Positions 8,950 through 18,552 of a stretch of 64,000 nucleotides of DNA are shown one piece after another. The DNA comes from Hypericum androsaemum. Lineage: Eukaryota > Streptophyta > Magnoliopsida > Malpighiales > Hypericaceae. The DNA is taken from NCBI GenBank assembly GCA_963995505.1, contig OZ023199.1, positions 8,043,373 through 8,107,372 of the forward strand, read 5' to 3'. How positions within the stretch are numbered: the stretch's first letter is position 1; the number at the start of each line of letters is the position of its first letter. The translations under genes and the position numbers were made by a program. A model generated the notes under the pieces. That model did not search any database, was not told the origin of the DNA, and was given only the letters and a program-made list of their open reading frames with translations.

Positions 8950-11900
8950 ATGTCGCATGAAGGTCAAACTATGGAAAACATAGACCTTAAGTTATTAGTG
9001 GATGCCTTGGCCGGGAAGCTCGAGCGGATGGTGCAAGCTCAGATGGAGCCTTTGCAACTACGCGTGGATGCCGTGGAGAATTCTCGTGACAACCCCCAAA
9101 CGCGAGGCGAACTCCAAAGGCGTAGGAGAGGAGTACCTATTGGAGAATCGAGCGGAGCTGATTCTGAGTCGGAAGAAGGCGTAGGCTCTACAAGGAGTCT
9201 TAGGAGAGCAAGAACAAACCGTCCACCTAGGGAGGCAAGGCCAAGGAGAGACGACAACATAGGAAGTATCAAACTGAAGATACCTTCCTTTGCTGGTCGT
9301 TCTGACCCGGAGGCATACTTAGAGTGGGAGAAGAAGATTGAGTTCGTGTTTGATTGCCACAATAGCTCCGAAGAAAAGAAGGTAAAACTTGCCATCACCG
9401 AATTCACTGATTATGCTATAACTTGGTGGGATCAACTTGTGACAAGCAGGAGGAGAAATAGAGAACGCCCAATAGCTACTTGGGAAGACATGAAAGTGGT
9501 GATGAGGAAGAGATTTGTTCCAAGTCATTACTATAGAGAGCTGTATAAGAAGTTCCAAGGAATGAGGCAAGGAAATTTGAGTGTGGAGGAGTATTTCAAA
9601 CAGATGGAGATGGCCATGATAAGAGCTGATATAGAAGAAGATAGAGAAGTTACAATGGCAAGGTTCTTGAATGGACTCAATCCTGAAATTCAAGACAAAG
9701 TTGAGTTGCAACACTATGTGGAGTTGGAGGACATGGTGCATATGGCAACGAAAATTGAGAAGCAACTCAAGAGAGGAGAAGGGAGAACAAGAGCTACATC
9801 GAATTCTACTTGGAAGCCAAACTACCAAAAGAAGTTTGACAAGCCACAAGCAGCCAAAGTAGAGCATAAATCCGAGAGTTCTCAAGCTAATTCTCAAAAG
9901 AAAGTGGAAGTCACTCCAGCTAGGAACCGTGACATCAAGTGCTTTAAGTGTCAAGGAAGAGGGCACATCTCAAGTCAATGCCCTAACAAGCAAGCAATGG
10001 TGATCAAGGAAAGTGGAGAGATTGAAACTGAAGAAGAAGATTCGGAGCATGAAAGCATGCCTTCTTTGGAGGAAGTATCCGAGGAAGAGTACCAAGCTGC
10101 TGAGAGGCTTACTCTTGTGTCTAGAAGAGCATTGAATGTGCAAGTAAAAGAGGAAAATGATGTGGCTCAAAGAGAAAATATTTTTCACACAAGGTGCTAT
10201 GTCAAAGACAAGGTGTGTAGTGTCATCATAGATGGAGGAAGTTGTGCTAATGTTGCAAGCACTACTATGGTGGAGAAGTTAGGGTTACTCACGGGAAAAC
10301 ACCCTAAGCCTTACAAACTACAATGGCTGAATGATAGTGGAGAAGTACGAGTGATGAAGCAAGTATTGGTAGCATTCCGCATTGGCAACTATGAGGATGA
10401 AGTGTTGTGTGATGTTGTACCAATGCAAGCTGGTCACCTATTGTTAGGAAGGCCGTGGCAGTTTGATAGGAAAGTGCATCATGATGGCTACACCAACAAG
10501 TATTCACTTATACTTAAGAAGAGAGTAATCACCTTGGCACCCTTGTCACCATCACAAGTTTGTGAAGATCAACGTCAGTTGCAAAAAGAAAGTGATGAGC
10601 AAAGAGAGCGTGACAAGAAGAAAAAGAATGAGAGGAGAGAAGAAGCCGAAAAAAAGATAAGAAAAACGGCCAATGGAGAGGAAAAGATTGAGAAAACAAA
10701 AGAAGCCGGAAAAACAGAAATTAAAACGGCCAAAGAGAGAAAAACCGAGAGTTGGAAAAAGAGTTACTATGTGGGAACAAATGATATTAAGCAAGCATGC
10801 TTTGAAAAGAAGCCTATGATCTTACTTCGGTATAGAGAGGCGCTTTTAAACACTAACGAGCTTGAACCACATGTACCTAGTACGGTTGTGTCTCTTTTGC
10901 AGGATTACAAGGATGTCTTTCCCGACGAGCTACCACCTGGTTTGCCACCTATTCGTGGGATTGAACATCAAATAGACTTTGTCCCGGGAGCTACCATACC
11001 TAACCGTCCCGCATATAGAAGCAATCCTGATGAGACAAAGGAGCTTGAGAAGCAAGTCAACGAGCTGTTGGAGAAAGGGTACGTAAGAGAGAGCATGAGT
11101 CCATGTGCTGTTCCAGTCCTACTTGTGCCCAAGAAGGATAAAACATGGAGAATGTGTGTTGATTGCCGACCAGTCAACAACATAACGGTAAAATATCGTC
11201 ACCCTATCCCTCGTTTAGATGACATGTTAGATGAGTTGCATGGTTCTTGCATGTTTTCTAAGATTGATTTGAAGAGTGGTTATCATCAAATTAGGATGAA
11301 AGAAGGAGATGAGTGGAAGACTGCTTTCAAAACTAAGTATGGGTTGTATGAGTGGATGGTCATGCCATTTGGTTTGTCCAACGCACCTAGCACGTTTATG
11401 CGACTCATGAATCATGTTCTACGTCCATTCATTGGTAAATTTGTAGTTGTTTACTTTGATGATATACTCATTTATAGCAAGAGCATGGAGGATCATCTAG
11501 AACATTTGAAATCTGTCTTAGATGCACTTAGAGAAGAACAATTGTTTGCTAACTTGAAGAAGTGCACCTTTTGTACGGATAAGCTTGTATTCTTGGGTTT
11601 TGTTGTTGGAGCTAACGGAATACAGGTTGATGAAGAAAAGATCCGAGCTATCCGTGAATGGCCAAGCCCTACAAGTGTTGCTAATGTTAGGAGCTTTCAT
11701 GGACTAGCTAGTTTTTATAGGAGATTTGTGAAGGACTTTAGTAGCATAGCCACACCCATAACTGAAGTCATCAAGAAGAACGTGGGCTTTACTTGGGGAG
11801 AAGCTCAAGAGAAGGCTTTCCAACTATTGAAAGGGAAGTTGACTAATGCACCCTTGTTAGCTTTACCTAATTTCTCTAAGACTTTTGAAATAGAGTGTGA

Positions 11901-13737
11901 TGCTTCTGGTGTAGGAATTGGAGCTGTCCTTATGCAAGAAGGAAGACCTATTGCATACTTTAGTGAGAAACTAAGTGGTGCAACCTTGAATTACCCGACC
12001 TATGACAAGGAGTTGTACGCACTAGTTCGAGCATTGGAGACATGGCAGCATTATTTGTGGCCCAAGGAGTTCGTGATTCACACTGATCATGAGTCACTCA
12101 AGCACTTAAAGGGGCAACACAAGCTGAACAAGAGGCATGCACGATGGGTGGAATTCATTGAGACATTTCCTTATGTCATTCGCTACAAGCAAGGTAAGGA
12201 AAATGTAGTGGCTGATGCACTATCACGAAGGTACGCCTTGATCTCAACTCTTGATGCTAAACTACTTGGCTTTGAACACATTAAGGAGATGTATGTTGAT
12301 GATGTTGATTTTGGCGAGTTGTTTAGATCAACTGAAAGAAGTGCATTTGGTAAGTTCTTTCGTAATAAAGGTTACCTATTTTGTGAAAACAAACTTTGTG
12401 TGCCTAATTGTTCGATGCGAGAATTACTAATTCAGGAGGCACATGGAGGTGGCTTAATGGGGCATTTTGGAATTGCAAAGACCTTGGCAATGCTACAAGA
12501 TCATTTCTTTTGGCCACACATGAAGAGAGACGTTGAGAGAGTTTGTGGTCGTTGCATCACTTGCAAGCAAGCCAAGTCAAAGGTAAAACCCCATGGTTTG
12601 TACACCCCACTACCTATACCTAGTGAGCCCTGGATTGATATCTCTATGGATTTTGTGTTAGGCCTACCTAGGACTAAGCGTGGAAGAGATTCAATTTTTG
12701 TGGTAGTGGATAGGTTTTCTAAGATGGCACATTTCATTCCATGTCATAAGACTGATGATGCTTCAAACATTGCTGATTTGTTCTTTAGAGAGGTTGTTAG
12801 GTTACATGGCATGCCTAGGACAATTATCTCTGATAGAGATGCTAAGTTCCTAAGTTACTTTTGGAAAACCTTGTGGTGCAAGTTAGGTACTAAGTTGTTG
12901 TTTTCTACTACTTGTCATCCTCAAACTGATGGTCAAACTGAAGTAGTAAATAGGACTTTGTCTACACTTTTGAGAGCACTCATTAAGCATAACATTAAGA
13001 CTTGGGAAGAATGTTTGCCTCATGTTGAGTTTGCTTATAATCGTTCTGTCCATTCTGCTACTCAATTCTCACCATTTGAGCTTGTTTATGGATTTAATCC
13101 TTTGACTCCATTGGATTTATCACCTCTACCTTCGAGTGAGCATGTTAACTTAGATGGAAAGAAGAAAGCTGAATTTGTCAAGCAGTTACATGAGAAAGCT
13201 AGAATGAACATCGAGAAGCGCACGGAGCACTATGCAAGGCAAGCAAACAAAGGAAGGCACAAGGTTGTCTTTGAGCCGGGCGATTGGGTTTGGCTACATA
13301 TGAGGAAGGAGCGTTTTCCTGTCCAAAGACGTTCAAAGTTGCTACCACGGGGAGATGGTCCATTCCAAGTGCTAGAACGCATTAATGATAATGCCTACAA
13401 GCTAGACCTTCCGGGTGAGTATAGTGTAAGTGCTTCGTTTAATGTGGCTGACTTGAGTCCGGTTGATGTAGGTGATGATTTGAGGACAAATCCTTTTCAA
13501 GAGGAGGGGACTGATGTGAGCAAGCCTACGGATGCACCAACTATCAAGCTTGTAGACTCGAAGCAAGTTCAAGTTCCAATTGGGCCAATGACAAGAGCAA
13601 GAGCTAGGAAGTTGCAATCTGATTTCAATGGACTAATGCATGAAGTTTGGGCTCAAGCAAGTTCGTGGAGGACCAAGGACGTCCAAGAAACCCAAGGGAG
13701 GCCCATGCACGTTTTGGAGGCTGAATGGGAAGCTTGA
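8950..13737 (+). CDS. gag-pol: A1 gag-pol polyprotein, intact (1595 codons)
   Basis: Single open frame. Approximate residues: gag domain 120-260 ('[16 protein letters not shown]', '[15 protein letters not shown]'); CCHC knuckle '[14 protein letters not shown]' ~331-344; aspartic protease motif '[12 protein letters not shown]' ~425 (DGG in place of the usual D-S/T-G, as in other plant Ty3 elements); Lys/Glu-rich linker ~545-610; RT ~690-870 with 'YFDDIL' at 835-840; RNase H from '[12 protein letters not shown]' ~983; integrase zinc finger H..H..CGRC.TC ~1165-1205; integrase catalytic D ~1234, D in 'ISDRDAKF' ~1297, E in 'TEVVNRT' ~1331; GPF module ~1470; tail with '[12 protein letters not shown]' ~1540. 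The last ~75 residues and the stop lie inside the 3' LTR. The start is the first ATG after the intron-like acceptor. Private A1 changes include Pro in 'DCRPVNN' of RT, where A2 and A3 have Ala. The product would form virus-like particles, reverse-transcribe the RNA and integrate the DNA. Confidence 0.95.
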   Translation: MSHEGQTMENIDLKLLVDALAGKLERMVQAQMEPLQLRVDAVENSRDNPQTRGELQRRRRGVPIGESSGADSESEEGVGSTRSLRRARTNRPPREARPRRDDNIGSIKLKIPSFAGRSDPEAYLEWEKKIEFVFDCHNSSEEKKVKLAITEFTDYAITWWDQLVTSRRRNRERPIATWEDMKVVMRKRFVPSHYYRELYKKFQGMRQGNLSVEEYFKQMEMAMIRADIEEDREVTMARFLNGLNPEIQDKVELQHYVELEDMVHMATKIEKQLKRGEGRTRATSNSTWKPNYQKKFDKPQAAKVEHKSESSQANSQKKVEVTPARNRDIKCFKCQGRGHISSQCPNKQAMVIKESGEIETEEEDSEHESMPSLEEVSEEEYQAAERLTLVSRRALNVQVKEENDVAQRENIFHTRCYVKDKVCSVIIDGGSCANVASTTMVEKLGLLTGKHPKPYKLQWLNDSGEVRVMKQVLVAFRIGNYEDEVLCDVVPMQAGHLLLGRPWQFDRKVHHDGYTNKYSLILKKRVITLAPLSPSQVCEDQRQLQKESDEQRERDKKKKNERREEAEKKIRKTANGEEKIEKTKEAGKTEIKTAKERKTESWKKSYYVGTNDIKQACFEKKPMILLRYREALLNTNELEPHVPSTVVSLLQDYKDVFPDELPPGLPPIRGIEHQIDFVPGATIPNRPAYRSNPDETKELEKQVNELLEKGYVRESMSPCAVPVLLVPKKDKTWRMCVDCRPVNNITVKYRHPIPRLDDMLDELHGSCMFSKIDLKSGYHQIRMKEGDEWKTAFKTKYGLYEWMVMPFGLSNAPSTFMRLMNHVLRPFIGKFVVVYFDDILIYSKSMEDHLEHLKSVLDALREEQLFANLKKCTFCTDKLVFLGFVVGANGIQVDEEKIRAIREWPSPTSVANVRSFHGLASFYRRFVKDFSSIATPITEVIKKNVGFTWGEAQEKAFQLLKGKLTNAPLLALPNFSKTFEIECDASGVGIGAVLMQEGRPIAYFSEKLSGATLNYPTYDKELYALVRALETWQHYLWPKEFVIHTDHESLKHLKGQHKLNKRHARWVEFIETFPYVIRYKQGKENVVADALSRRYALISTLDAKLLGFEHIKEMYVDDVDFGELFRSTERSAFGKFFRNKGYLFCENKLCVPNCSMRELLIQEAHGGGLMGHFGIAKTLAMLQDHFFWPHMKRDVERVCGRCITCKQAKSKVKPHGLYTPLPIPSEPWIDISMDFVLGLPRTKRGRDSIFVVVDRFSKMAHFIPCHKTDDASNIADLFFREVVRLHGMPRTIISDRDAKFLSYFWKTLWCKLGTKLLFSTTCHPQTDGQTEVVNRTLSTLLRALIKHNIKTWEECLPHVEFAYNRSVHSATQFSPFELVYGFNPLTPLDLSPLPSSEHVNLDGKKKAEFVKQLHEKARMNIEKRTEHYARQANKGRHKVVFEPGDWVWLHMRKERFPVQRRSKLLPRGDGPFQVLERINDNAYKLDLPGEYSVSASFNVADLSPVDVGDDLRTNPFQEEGTDVSKPTDAPTIKLVDSKQVQVPIGPMTRARARKLQSDFNGLMHEVWAQASSWRTKDVQETQGRPMHVLEAEWEA

Positions 13738-14316
13738 CATGCACGAAAGCTTCTAGATGCATGCGCACATGGAGAATCAAGAAGAATCAGCCTATTTAGG
13801 CCATGCATCTAATTGTTTTGGACGTGCAACTAGTAGCTATTCTATTAGATATTATTTGCTTATATTATTCCTTGTTTAGTTGCATAAGTTCGGCCAGAAT
13901 CTCCTTAGAATAGGAAAGAGAGTTTTGGCCAGCCTTTGAATTCCTTTTAAGGAGTTAGCTTGTTTAGGAATATTTTGGTACTTTGGGAGCCTATATAAAG
14001 AGGACTCCTAGCAATAAAACGTACACACACAATTCGGAAATACTTAGCATTGGCTAGTTGAGAGTTTGATACTCGTTTGTTCTTGCTTAGGCTGGTGAGT
14101 CGTCTTGGCTAGAATTTATCCTTCACTTATCAAGCGGATATTCCATCCCCGCTTGTGGCGTGATACGACCTTAGGTCAAGGTTCAGAAGCCCTTGCAGCG
14201 GGTTGAGGTACAAATTCGTGCCTTAGTTCGTGTAAGTTCTTGTGAGTTGTGATCTGTTCCATTCTAAAGTAACAAACGGTCCGAGTTGTGAATCTTTTCC
14301 GCGGAGATTCATATCA
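13512..14316 (+). repeat. A1 3' LTR
   Basis: Exact copy of the 5' LTR at a distance of 6,000 bp. It supplies codons ~1522-1595 of gag-pol and its stop (13735-13737). The polypurine tract 'AAGAGGAGGGGA' lies directly before it. It is followed by GATCC and the accD continuation. Confidence 0.95.
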
Positions 14317-14321
14317 GATCC

Positions 14322-15348
14322 CGTTAAAGCAGCCCTTAAAGCTTTCAGTGAAGATCCCGGTCAAGATTCCTTAGATGCTCTTAAAGATACCCTTAAAGCT
14401 GCCATTAAAGCTCGCAGTGAAGATTCCTGGGATGTCGTTAAAGCTGCCGTTAAAGCTGCCATTGAAGATCCCAGTCAAGATTCCTTAGATGGCGTTGAAG
14501 ATGCCCTTAAAGCTGCCATTCACTATCCCATTGGAGACCTTGTAGATTTATGGTATATCATTAAAGATGCCTTTAAAGCTGCCATTGAAGATCCCGGTCA
14601 AGATTCCTTAGATGTCCTTAAACATGCCTTTAAAGAGACCATTTTAGTTTCCATTAACGATCCCCTTGACGTTCGCATTGCAGACATTACAAAATTCTGG
14701 TCTGTCATTAAAGATGTCATTAAAGATGCCATTGAAGATCCCATTGACAAGGAAGATCCCATTGACAAGGAGGCGGAGTTAGAGGCCGTCGCTGATTCAT
14801 ATTGTCGAGATCTAGGGATCTGCATTTATGTAGATAAAGAGGAAATCCCTTTCCATAAAGCAAGTGATTCAGAAGACGAAGGAGAGTGGGAGCCCGTGGT
14901 CGTAAATTCAGATGACGAAGGAGAGGGGGAGCCCGTGGTCGGAGATCCAGACGACGATGAAATAGAAGTAGGGGTACTAGTAGAAGGGGAAATAAAGATA
15001 GAATACGGTGAAGACCCACTATGGTGGTTGTCGCTATTCCCAGAAGAAGAAGAAGAGGAAGTAGAGATAGAAGATGATGAGCCTTATATAGATAAAATTA
15101 AGCGGAATGAAAGAGAGACGGGATTGGCTGAGGCTGTTGAGACAGGAACAGGTGAATTAAACGGCATTAAAATAGTAATGGGTGTCATGGATTTTCGTTT
15201 TGTGGGGGGTAGTATGGGATCGGTAGTAGGCGAGAAAATCACTCGTTTGATTGAGCATGCTACCAAAGAATTTTTACCTCTTATTATAGTGTGTGCTTCT
15301 GGAGGAGCACGTATGCAAGAAGGAAGTTTGAGCTTAATGCAAATGGCT
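14322..15348 (+). pseudogene. accD: accD copy, part 2: repeats, acidic region, start of carboxyltransferase core
   Basis: Continues the frame of 7249-7511 after removal of A1. It reads repeats ('[20 protein letters not shown]', '[19 protein letters not shown]'), an acidic stretch (~14870-15090, many Asp/Glu, with duplicated '[22 protein letters not shown]'), then the carboxyltransferase core: '[16 protein letters not shown]', '[20 protein letters not shown]', '[17 protein letters not shown]' and 'SLSLMQMA'. Homology ends at about 15348. The remaining core (~130 residues after 'QMA' in typical AccD) is missing, and I see no Cys4 zinc ribbon in the expected place. The open frame runs on to 15423 only by reading through an rRNA scrap, and it begins at 14242 inside the A1 LTR, so the apparent 393-codon ORF is chimeric. 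The lack of stops over ~1 kb suggests recent transfer or duplication. A1 insertion and 3' truncation make it non-functional. Confidence 0.9.
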
Positions 15349-15364
15349 ACTGCTGTTTTCTTGA

Positions 15365-15402
15365 TGCAGCTGAGGCATCCTAATAGACCGGTAGACTTGA
15401 AC
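15365..15402 (+). pseudogene. rrn4.5: Plastid 4.5S rRNA fragment, 3' end
   Basis: Reads 'ATGCAGCTGAGGCATCCTAA' followed by 'TAGACCGGTAGACTTGAAC', which is the 3' end of plastid 4.5S rRNA with one visible difference (T for C in 'CTAACAGACC'). About 38 of ~103 nt remain. It is joined to accD on its left. Confidence 0.85.
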
Positions 15403-15440
15403 CGTCAAAAAATATTAGGATAATGGGGAATTAAAAAAAA

Positions 15441-15487
15441 GGGGCTCTCCAATGGATTGACCCGCAATAATACCGACAGCTACTTTG
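15441..15487 (-). pseudogene. rpoC2: rpoC2 fragment (plastid RNA polymerase beta'')
   Basis: The minus strand encodes 'KVAVGIIAGQSIGEP', the invariant rpoC2 motif 'GEAVGIIAGQSIGEPGTQL'. It is cut right after the motif. Only ~15 codons of a protein of over 1,300 residues remain. Confidence 0.8.
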
Positions 15488-15761
15488 TTTATAGGGGTTA
15501 TAGGAATTCCTTTGAATCCTTCGAAACCTGAAAAAAAAAAAAGAATCCCACAAAAAAGTCATTGTGGAATACGAAATAGAAAAAGTATTTCTTGTTTTGA
15601 ATTCCCCCTTTCCTTGTTCGAGAAGCTCCTTCCTTCATCCACTCCGTATTTCTGGTCCCTGGGCGAAAGAGAATTCTAGTTCTTTCTACTATTCTCTGGA
15701 TTTTTCTTTCTTTCGAAAGAAAGCCATACCCTATATATGGAAAACCAATATCATATAGATC
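15488..15761. other. Unassigned plastid-like stretch
   Basis: Short overlapping plus-strand frames (64 codons each) show no recognised family. AT-rich and plastid-like in composition. Confidence 0.3.
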
Positions 15762-15800
15762 ATTGAAAGATTTTTTCGGAGTCCAAAGAAAAAATCAAAT
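15762..15800 (+). repeat. 39-bp dispersed repeat, copy 2
   Basis: Exact copy of 7103-7141. Antisense accD repeat begins immediately after it. Confidence 0.8.
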
Positions 15801-15847
15801 GCAGCTTTAAGGGCATCTTCAACGCCATCTAAGGAATCTTGACCGGG
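15801..15847 (-). pseudogene. accD: Short antisense accD repeat scrap
   Basis: On the minus strand it reads the repeat phrase '[15 protein letters not shown]', nearly identical to the sense copy at about 14466-14520. It is a 47-bp fragment inserted between the 39-bp repeat and unassigned sequence. Confidence 0.75.
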
Positions 15848-15918
15848 CATCGACCCAGGAAGAATCCATTTCCGCCTTATTAATAATAGCTTCTCCTAAT
15901 TCCCCGATAGACCATAAG

Positions 15919-15984
15919 GGACCTATATGAATAATAGAAAAAACCCAGGAAAGAAAGATTAATGATTCATATAAATCACCAAAA
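15919..15984 (-). pseudogene. ccsA: ccsA fragment, second piece (antisense)
   Basis: The minus strand encodes 'GDLYESLIFLSWVFSIIHIG', matching the conserved CcsA segment 'SDLYESLIFLSWSFSLIHIV' that lies just N-terminal of the segment found at 2563-2667. The two scraps are in opposite orientation and 13 kb apart. The flanking residues within the same 72-codon frame are not CcsA. Confidence 0.85.
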
Positions 15985-16005
15985 GCTCTGCCCTCCTTCT
16001 TTATC
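15984..16005 (+). repeat. 22-bp junction repeat, copy 1
   Basis: AGCTCTGCCCT + CCTTCTTTATC at 15984-16005 recurs exactly at 16639-16660. Copy 1 starts where the ccsA scrap ends; copy 2 lies exactly between the rbcL scrap and retrotransposon D. Confidence 0.75.
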
Positions 16006-16075
16006 CATCCAATTATATAAAATGCCAATACCACCAAAATATCGCCACCAAACCTAGTTTGGTAGTAGGATGGAG

Positions 16076-16128
16076 GGAGGAAACCTTTGCACGCCTCCGT
16101 TACCTTTTGGGAGGCCTACGCCCCATAG
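16076..16128 (-). pseudogene. rrn23: Plastid 23S rRNA fragment, domain V region (antisense)
   Basis: On the minus strand: 'CTATGGGGCGTAGGCCTCCC' then 'AAAAGGTAACGGAGGCGTGC' and 'AAAGGTTTCCTC', the conserved domain V stretch of 23S rRNA. 53 bp survive. It is not contiguous with the 23S 3'-end piece at 246-324. Confidence 0.85.
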
Positions 16129-16537
16129 GGGAGAGGAGGGCCTAGTAGGGCAAGGGAGTACATTATATACTATGGGAAGATATTTCGGCACCTCTATAGG
16201 TTTCCTTGCGATCCAAAATGCATCCCTTGGTTGGGGGCTGTGACGCCCTGCCTTTCGATCGATACACAGTTGAGTAGGCCGATCACGAACGCTACAGGTG
16301 TGGGGAGGCAATTCACATTGTGTTCGTATAGTGACAATAACATCCTTATGCACCCATTTCACTGGAAAGGAAATAAAGCAGCTCCCAGACGTCGTGCCAC
16401 AAAGCTATTTCGTCCGTTACTCCGGTGCGAATCTTCTATGCTATTGCGCAGAAGGTCGTAACTTTTAATGGAGATTTGTAGCATCATTCAAGTAAATACA
16501 GATTCTAATAGTTCGAATATTCTATCCGAGAGGCCCG
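16129..16537. other. Unassigned stretch between rRNA and repeat R scraps
   Basis: Overlapping frames on both strands (76 and 102 codons) show no recognised family. GC is higher than in the surrounding plastid scraps; it may derive from the rRNA operon region, but I could not confirm that. Confidence 0.3.
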
Positions 16538-16588
16538 TCTTTGTCTCAGTAGAGTCTTTCAGTGGCATGTTTCGGTCCTCTTCCCCAT
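16538..16588. repeat. Dispersed repeat R, copy 3 (partial)
   Basis: 51 bp identical to 1911-1961. The rbcL scrap follows without a gap. Confidence 0.85.
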
Positions 16589-16633
16589 GCTGCTTGCGAA
16601 GTATGGAAGGAAATTAAATTTGAATTTGAAGCA
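16589..16633 (+). pseudogene. rbcL: rbcL C-terminal fragment (15 codons)
   Basis: Encodes 'AACEVWKEIKFEFEA', the conserved C-terminus of the Rubisco large subunit ('AACEVWKEIKFEFEAMDTL'). It is in frame with repeat R upstream and with the retrotransposon D integrase frame downstream, giving a single 494-codon chimeric ORF (16562-18046). Confidence 0.9.
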
Positions 16634-16662
16634 AAGCAAGCTCTGCCCTCCTTCTTTATCGA

Positions 16663-18046
16663 TCCGATGCATGCTCGTTGGTGTACCTACTTACAGAAAT
16701 TCCCTTTTAAGATCTCTCATAAAAGTGGAACTCAGAATATAGTTGCTGACGCCTTGAGTAGGAGACTTGCATTGCTTACCGAGTTACGAGGTGTGATTAC
16801 TGCCTTTGATTGTGTCCGAGATATGTATGAGGAAGATGGAGACTTTAGTGATATATGGATGAAGTGCAAGGAAGGAAAGGGTGTAGGAGATTATTTCTTG
16901 CAAGATGGGTTCCTAATGAGAGGGAATCAGTTGTGTGTACCAAAGTCATCCCTACGTGCTCATTTGATGCAAGAGATGCACGCGGGAGGCTTGGCAGCTC
17001 ATTTGGGACGTGACAAGACCTTGTCCTCGTTGCAAGAGCGTTTCCATTGGCCAAAGATGTACAAGGATGTTGCTAAGTTTGTGCAACACTGCCGTGTGTG
17101 CCAAGAAACGAAGGGAGGAGTCAACAATGCTGGCCTGTACACGCCTTTGCCAATTCCCAATGCCATATGGGAAGACCTTAGCATGGATTTTATCCTTGGC
17201 TTACCCCGCACTCCAAGAGGGGCGGATTCTATTTTTGTTATTGTTGACAGGTTGTCAAAGATGGCGCATTTTGTGCCATGCAAGAAGACGAATGATGCAG
17301 CCGCGGTGGCAAGGCATTTCTTTAGAGAGGTGGTGCGTTTGCATGGCGTGCCTAAAACGATTGTTTCTGATCGAGACACCAAGTTTCTTGCCAGCTTTTG
17401 GAAGACACTTTGGAGGATGTTCGATGCCACGCTCCAATTCAGCACCACCGCGCACCCTCAGACAGATGGTCAAACGGAAGAAACCAACCGCACCCTTGGC
17501 AACCTTCTTCGCAGCTTGTGTCATGAGAGGCTAAGGCAGTGGGATCTTGCTTTGCCTATTGCGGAATTCGCGTATAATGGAGCTGTTCACAGGTCTACGG
17601 GGAAGCCTCCCTTTGCTTTGGTTTATACAAAGGCCCCTAACCATTTGGTTGATGTCTCCAGCGTGCCACGACCTGTTCGAGCCAACACAAGTGCCCTCGC
17701 CTATGCTGAAGACGTGCAAGCCATACTAGAAGCTGTGAAGAAGAGACTTAGCACAATGTACGCTAAGATGAAAGAGCGAGTGGATGCAAAGCGAAAGGTG
17801 CAAATATTTCAACCCGGAGAACAGGTTATGGTGCACTTTCGCAAGGAACGCATGCCCGCAGGCTGGGGAGGCAAGCTTCAAGCACGACGGTTTGGACCAT
17901 ACAAGGTGCTACGGCGTGTCAACGACAATGCATATGTGATTGACCTACCGAAAGATCTAGGCGTATCGAGGACCTTCAACGTAGCTGATCTCACGCCATA
18001 TTTCAACTCTCTTCCTTTGCCAAGCCGTTTAGCTGCTCGGGACTAG
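16663..18046 (+). pseudogene. pol: D pol remnant: RNase H tail and complete integrase
   Basis: The frame is open to the normal pol end ('FNSLPLPSRLAARD'). Visible: '[16 protein letters not shown]' and '[10 protein letters not shown]' (end of RNase H); HHCC zinc finger with His near 16980 and 17000 and '[10 protein letters not shown]' near 17093; catalytic triad D in '[12 protein letters not shown]' (~17187), D in 'VSDRDTKF' (~17370), E in 'TEETNRT' (~17478); a C-terminal module '[20 protein letters not shown]'. No stop or frameshift in 460 codons, so the integrase could in principle be translated, but the element has no RT and no 5' LTR. It differs clearly from family A and is closer to B and F. 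Confidence 0.85.
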
Positions 18047-18068
18047 CAGGCTCTTAAGGGGGGGGAGG

Positions 18069-18552
18069 ATGCCGTAGGACGAATGTGCATTGGCCAACAT
18101 GCTTGTGCATTGGACGTGTGCATGGAAAGCGTGGAGTTTGTGATTTCAATTATTGCACTTAATTCAGCGTTTAATTTCGTGGTTGTAATAAGGCACATTT
18201 AAATGCAATTAGTGGGGGTTAAAGGGGAGGTTACGGACAGGAGGAGTGTGAAGAGGCTTGCCATAATTCTCGCCTTAACTCCTGCCTTAACTCCCACCTT
18301 CTATTTGTATCTGGCGGAGAGGAAATAATGGACAGAATCGATTTGAATCCAAAAACGTGCAAGTGAGTTGAGTGCGCTTCGTGCGCGAGAATTTCCTACC
18401 TTGGCCGTTGGTTGGCTGCTTGTGGACTCAAGCAAACCTTCCATCTTGTTTCGGAAGATTCAAGTGGAATTGTCCATCGTTTTGTTCCTTTCAATTGTTC
18501 GAGCCTTGTTCGTTTGAAGTGTTGATTCGCACGCCTCCGTTGTGCTACATCA
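18069..18552 (+). repeat. D 3' LTR
   Basis: 484 bp, begins TGCCGTAGGACG and ends CTACATCA. Clearly related to the 509-bp LTR of G (same start, end and several blocks), but with substitutions and indels. The 38 bp that follow (18553-18590) belong to element C'. Confidence 0.8.

Larger units (their letters stand above)
7512..14316 (+). mobile_element. Full-length Ty3/gypsy retrotransposon A1 (inserted in accD)
   Basis: A 6,805-bp element with 805-bp LTRs (7512-8316, 13512-14316) that begin TG and end CA, and that I find identical base for base. GATCC flanks both ends (7507-7511 and 14317-14321), a textbook 5-bp target-site duplication. Inside are an initiator-Met-tRNA type primer binding site (8319), a purine-rich leader, one long gag-pol frame (8950-13737) and a polypurine tract (about 13499-13510). 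Domain order (protease, RT, RNase H, integrase) places it in Ty3/gypsy (Metaviridae). I see a GPF integrase module but no clear chromodomain, so I do not name a clade. Identical LTRs imply a very recent insertion. A2, A3 and A4 are relatives. Confidence 0.95.
16661..18552 (+). mobile_element. Ty3/gypsy element D, 5'-truncated
   Basis: Only the end of RNase H, the integrase and the 3' LTR (18069-18552) are left; gag, protease, RT and the 5' LTR are missing. The left edge coincides with the 22-bp repeat at 16639-16660, so D was joined to the plastid mosaic by breakage rather than by integration at a normal LTR end. A run of G/A (about 18056-18068, GGGGGGGGAGGA) is the polypurine tract. The LTR family is that of element G (47919-48427). 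Confidence 0.85.

Noticed and set aside
9319..9966. Long minus-strand ORFs within A1, A2 and A3 gag-pol (for example 215 codons here)
   Set aside because: They are shadows of the coding strand, recur at the same relative place in each copy, and show no protein family.
14242..15423. 393-codon ORF as a functional accD
   Set aside because: The first 25 codons are A1 LTR, the last ~25 are unassigned sequence and a 4.5S rRNA scrap, and the C-terminal carboxyltransferase half is missing.
16054..16461. 102-codon minus and 76-codon plus ORFs
   Set aside because: They overlap a 23S rRNA scrap and unassigned sequence on opposite strands; no conserved domain is visible.
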